Source: Sulfuritalea sp. (GTDB lineage Bacteria; Pseudomonadota; Gammaproteobacteria; Burkholderiales; Rhodocyclaceae). From it: a stretch of DNA of 64,000 bases. Where the stretch lies: positions 62,001 through 126,000 of the forward strand of contig JADJQA010000007.1 in the NCBI GenBank assembly GCA_016712985.1, written 5' to 3'. Positions 24,801 through 27,800 of the stretch are shown here, piece by piece. The notes under the pieces are model-generated. The model saw only the letters and a list, made by a program, of their open reading frames with translations, made no database searches and was not told the origin of the DNA. Each line of letters opens with the position of its first letter. Position 1 is the first letter of the stretch. Position numbers and translations under genes: made by a program.

Positions 24801-27800
24801 GAATCGGATCGAACTTGCCCGACCCGTCGTTGCCCGGGGTCGCATCCAAAGCCGCGGTGAAGGCGAATGCGTCGCTCACCGAATAGAGAACGCCGCTCAC
24901 GTCGGGGCCGGAGGCCTTGGACGGGTCGTTGAACTCGACCAGCTTGGTGGCGTTGATGTTGCTGGTCTTCCAGACGCCGCCGTTCACGCTGGCGACGTAG
25001 ACCACCTTGGGATCGTTCGGGTCCACGGCGATGGCCTGGATCGCGCCGGAGACCGGTTTGCCCTGCTCATCCATCCCCTGGATCTGGCCGCCGGTGGTCT
25101 GGATCGGTCCCTGGCTGATCCACTCCACCGCCCCCGACAGGTTGACGTCGAAGACGCTGGCGCCGGTGAGAATGCTGATCGTGCCGCTGGTGACGAGGTC
25201 GCTCGGGTTCATCACCATCAGCGGTGCCTGTACCGTGATGCTGCCGGTGCCGGACTTGACCCGGGTATTGAGGGTGATGGACTGGTTCGCTCCTTTGGCT
25301 TGCAGTGTCACGGTACCGGAGCCGTTGGCGCTGATCCCGATGCTGTCTGCGGGGGCGGTGCCATCATTGATGACGATGCCGCCATCGGTGGTGCGCAGGG
25401 CGATATTGCCGTTGCTGGTCGTGGCCAGATCGCTTTGATCGGCGCCTTCCTGTATCGTCGAAATGGTGCCGTTAGCTTGCACCCGGTTGAACGCAACCTG
25501 ATTGACCACGTCGACCGCGACATCAGTGGCATCATTGAGGTTGATGCCGCCGCTTCCGGCCGCAGCCGACACAGTGATGACCTCGAGCGCGATGCTGCTG
25601 TCCGCGCTGCCGACACCGATTCCGGCCCTTAGACGGGCAGCGGACCCGAACACATTGGCAGTGGCCGCCGCGTCGGTCATCGAACCGCTGGTCGCGATCA
25701 CGTTGACCTTGCCCCAATTCGCCTGGTCGGCGATCGTGGTGGCGGCGCGGTCGCCGGCCTTGCGCGCATCGAGTTGCGCGATGACGACGTTTTGGCCGGC
25801 CTTGTAGCGGATATTGCCGCCAGTGGTTTGCGCCAGTGAGCCGCCAGCCATGGTGATCGAACCGGCGGTGGCTTCGACGTCGATGGTGCTTGTCCCACCG
25901 GTGCTGATGTTGCCTGCAGCACCCTGGAGCACATCCTTGCCACCCAAGACACTAATGTTTGCGTTGCTGGATTGAACGGCCTGATTCAGGGTGATGGTGC
26001 CGTCAGCCCCACTGGCCTGGAGCAGAATGCTCCCGGTTGCGCTGACGGCGCCGTTCAGCGTGACCTTGCCGGTGCCGGATGTGATGGCGAGCCGGCCCGC
26101 GAGCTTGACCGCGCCGGTGATGACCACATCGCCCGCTGCGTTGATGATCAGGTCCTTGAGCGCCACGTTCGCCCCGATGGCGCCATCCAGCGTCACCGTA
26201 CCGGACCCCGTGGTGGTGATCGTCAGGCTGGACTGGTCCGCCACGCTACCGTTGATGGTACCGGGATTGGTGATCCTAACATTGCCGGCAGTCGCGGTAA
26301 TGGCTGCGTTACCGCCCAGCACGACCGCGTCGTTGATCGTCAGGTCACCCGCCACCGTAATCGTGGTGGTGCCGGCCTGGTCGGTCGCGGTGGGCGTCGG
26401 TGTGACCGTGCCGGGCAGGACGGTTGTGACCGTGGTACCCGGGCCGATCGTCGTGGTATGGCCGGAACCCAGGATGGTCAGCCCGGCGTTGCCCGCGGCC
26501 ACGATGTTGCCACGCACAAAAACCTCGCCGCCCGGAGCTGGGTTGAAAATCACCAGCGACTGGTTGAGGATCGTTGTGGTGCCGGCATCGCCGATCTCGA
26601 CCCGCTCGGCGCTGTTCCCGTCGCCGACCTGGATGACCCCGCCGGCAGGCACCTGACCGGACTGGGACGGGGTCGAATCGCCATCTGCGTCACCGCCAAT
26701 GACCACCGTCCCTGTACGGCCATCAACTTGGCCGCTGATCGAACCACCCGCCTCGAAGATGAAGCTGTCGCGGCTGCCGGCCGCGCCGGTGAGATTTTCG
26801 ACGCGGACAAAGTTGATCGCACTGAATGCGGCAACTGTCAAAATACCCGCATCCGGTCCGGTCAGACGCCAAGTCGCGTCGGCATTTATGTCCAGGACAA
26901 CACTGTCGCGCGCAAAAACGCGGCCGATGATCGTGGCGATGTCGTCGTAGGTTCCGTCGGCGCTGCCAGAGCCGCTGACAAGGACGTCCGGTATCCCGGC
27001 ATCGCCACCGTGATTCACGATCGTGAAGGTAATCGGGTCGGTGTCGATTCCATCGTCCGCTACCAGGGTGTTACCGGTTCGGATCAACGCGCCGGCCACT
27101 GGTAAGGTGCCGTCTTGCGACTGGAGCGTGCTGGCCAGGTTAACGCGCTGACCGGCGGCAAGGCTCGCTCCCATGATGACCAACCCCGCGTCGTGGTCGA
27201 AGCCTAGGACATGGCCGATCTCATGCACCAACGCGGTGAGCAAATCGATCCGGCCAAAAGCGTCGCTCCCTGCATCGGCAAGCAACGTTTGGTTGGCTAG
27301 GGCTATTCCAAACTCGGCAGAATCGGCAGGGGTTGCATCGACGAACCAGCCATGGCCGGTGGCATCGGGATCGATGGTTATTTGGTTACCGACGGTCTCA
27401 CCGAGAATAGCCTCGGGCAGGTCGGCGATGCGGAATTGGAGATTGGCGAAGCGCCCGGCAAGAGTCCCGTCGATACCGGCGGTTTCCCAGATCCGGAGGG
27501 CATGTTCGAGGACGGGGGCGAGAGCCTGATCGGTCAGGCGTGATGCGGAATTTTGTGCAGTTGCAGCAAGGCTTGACTCGCTGCGCAGATACTCCGTCTT
27601 GTCGGCGATTAAAGCGTCGGGAGCGGGGGGGGCACGGGGCAAGGCATCCCCGGTTGGCTCGGAAAACGGCACTTCCGGGAACGCAAAAAGCCCTCCGTCG
27701 TCCAGTAAGGGCGAATCCGATGGGCTCAATGCATTGTTATTTATGGATTCTTCCGCGACCAGGGAAGAACTGATCTGTCCATTTCCCGGGGGCCCTCGGG

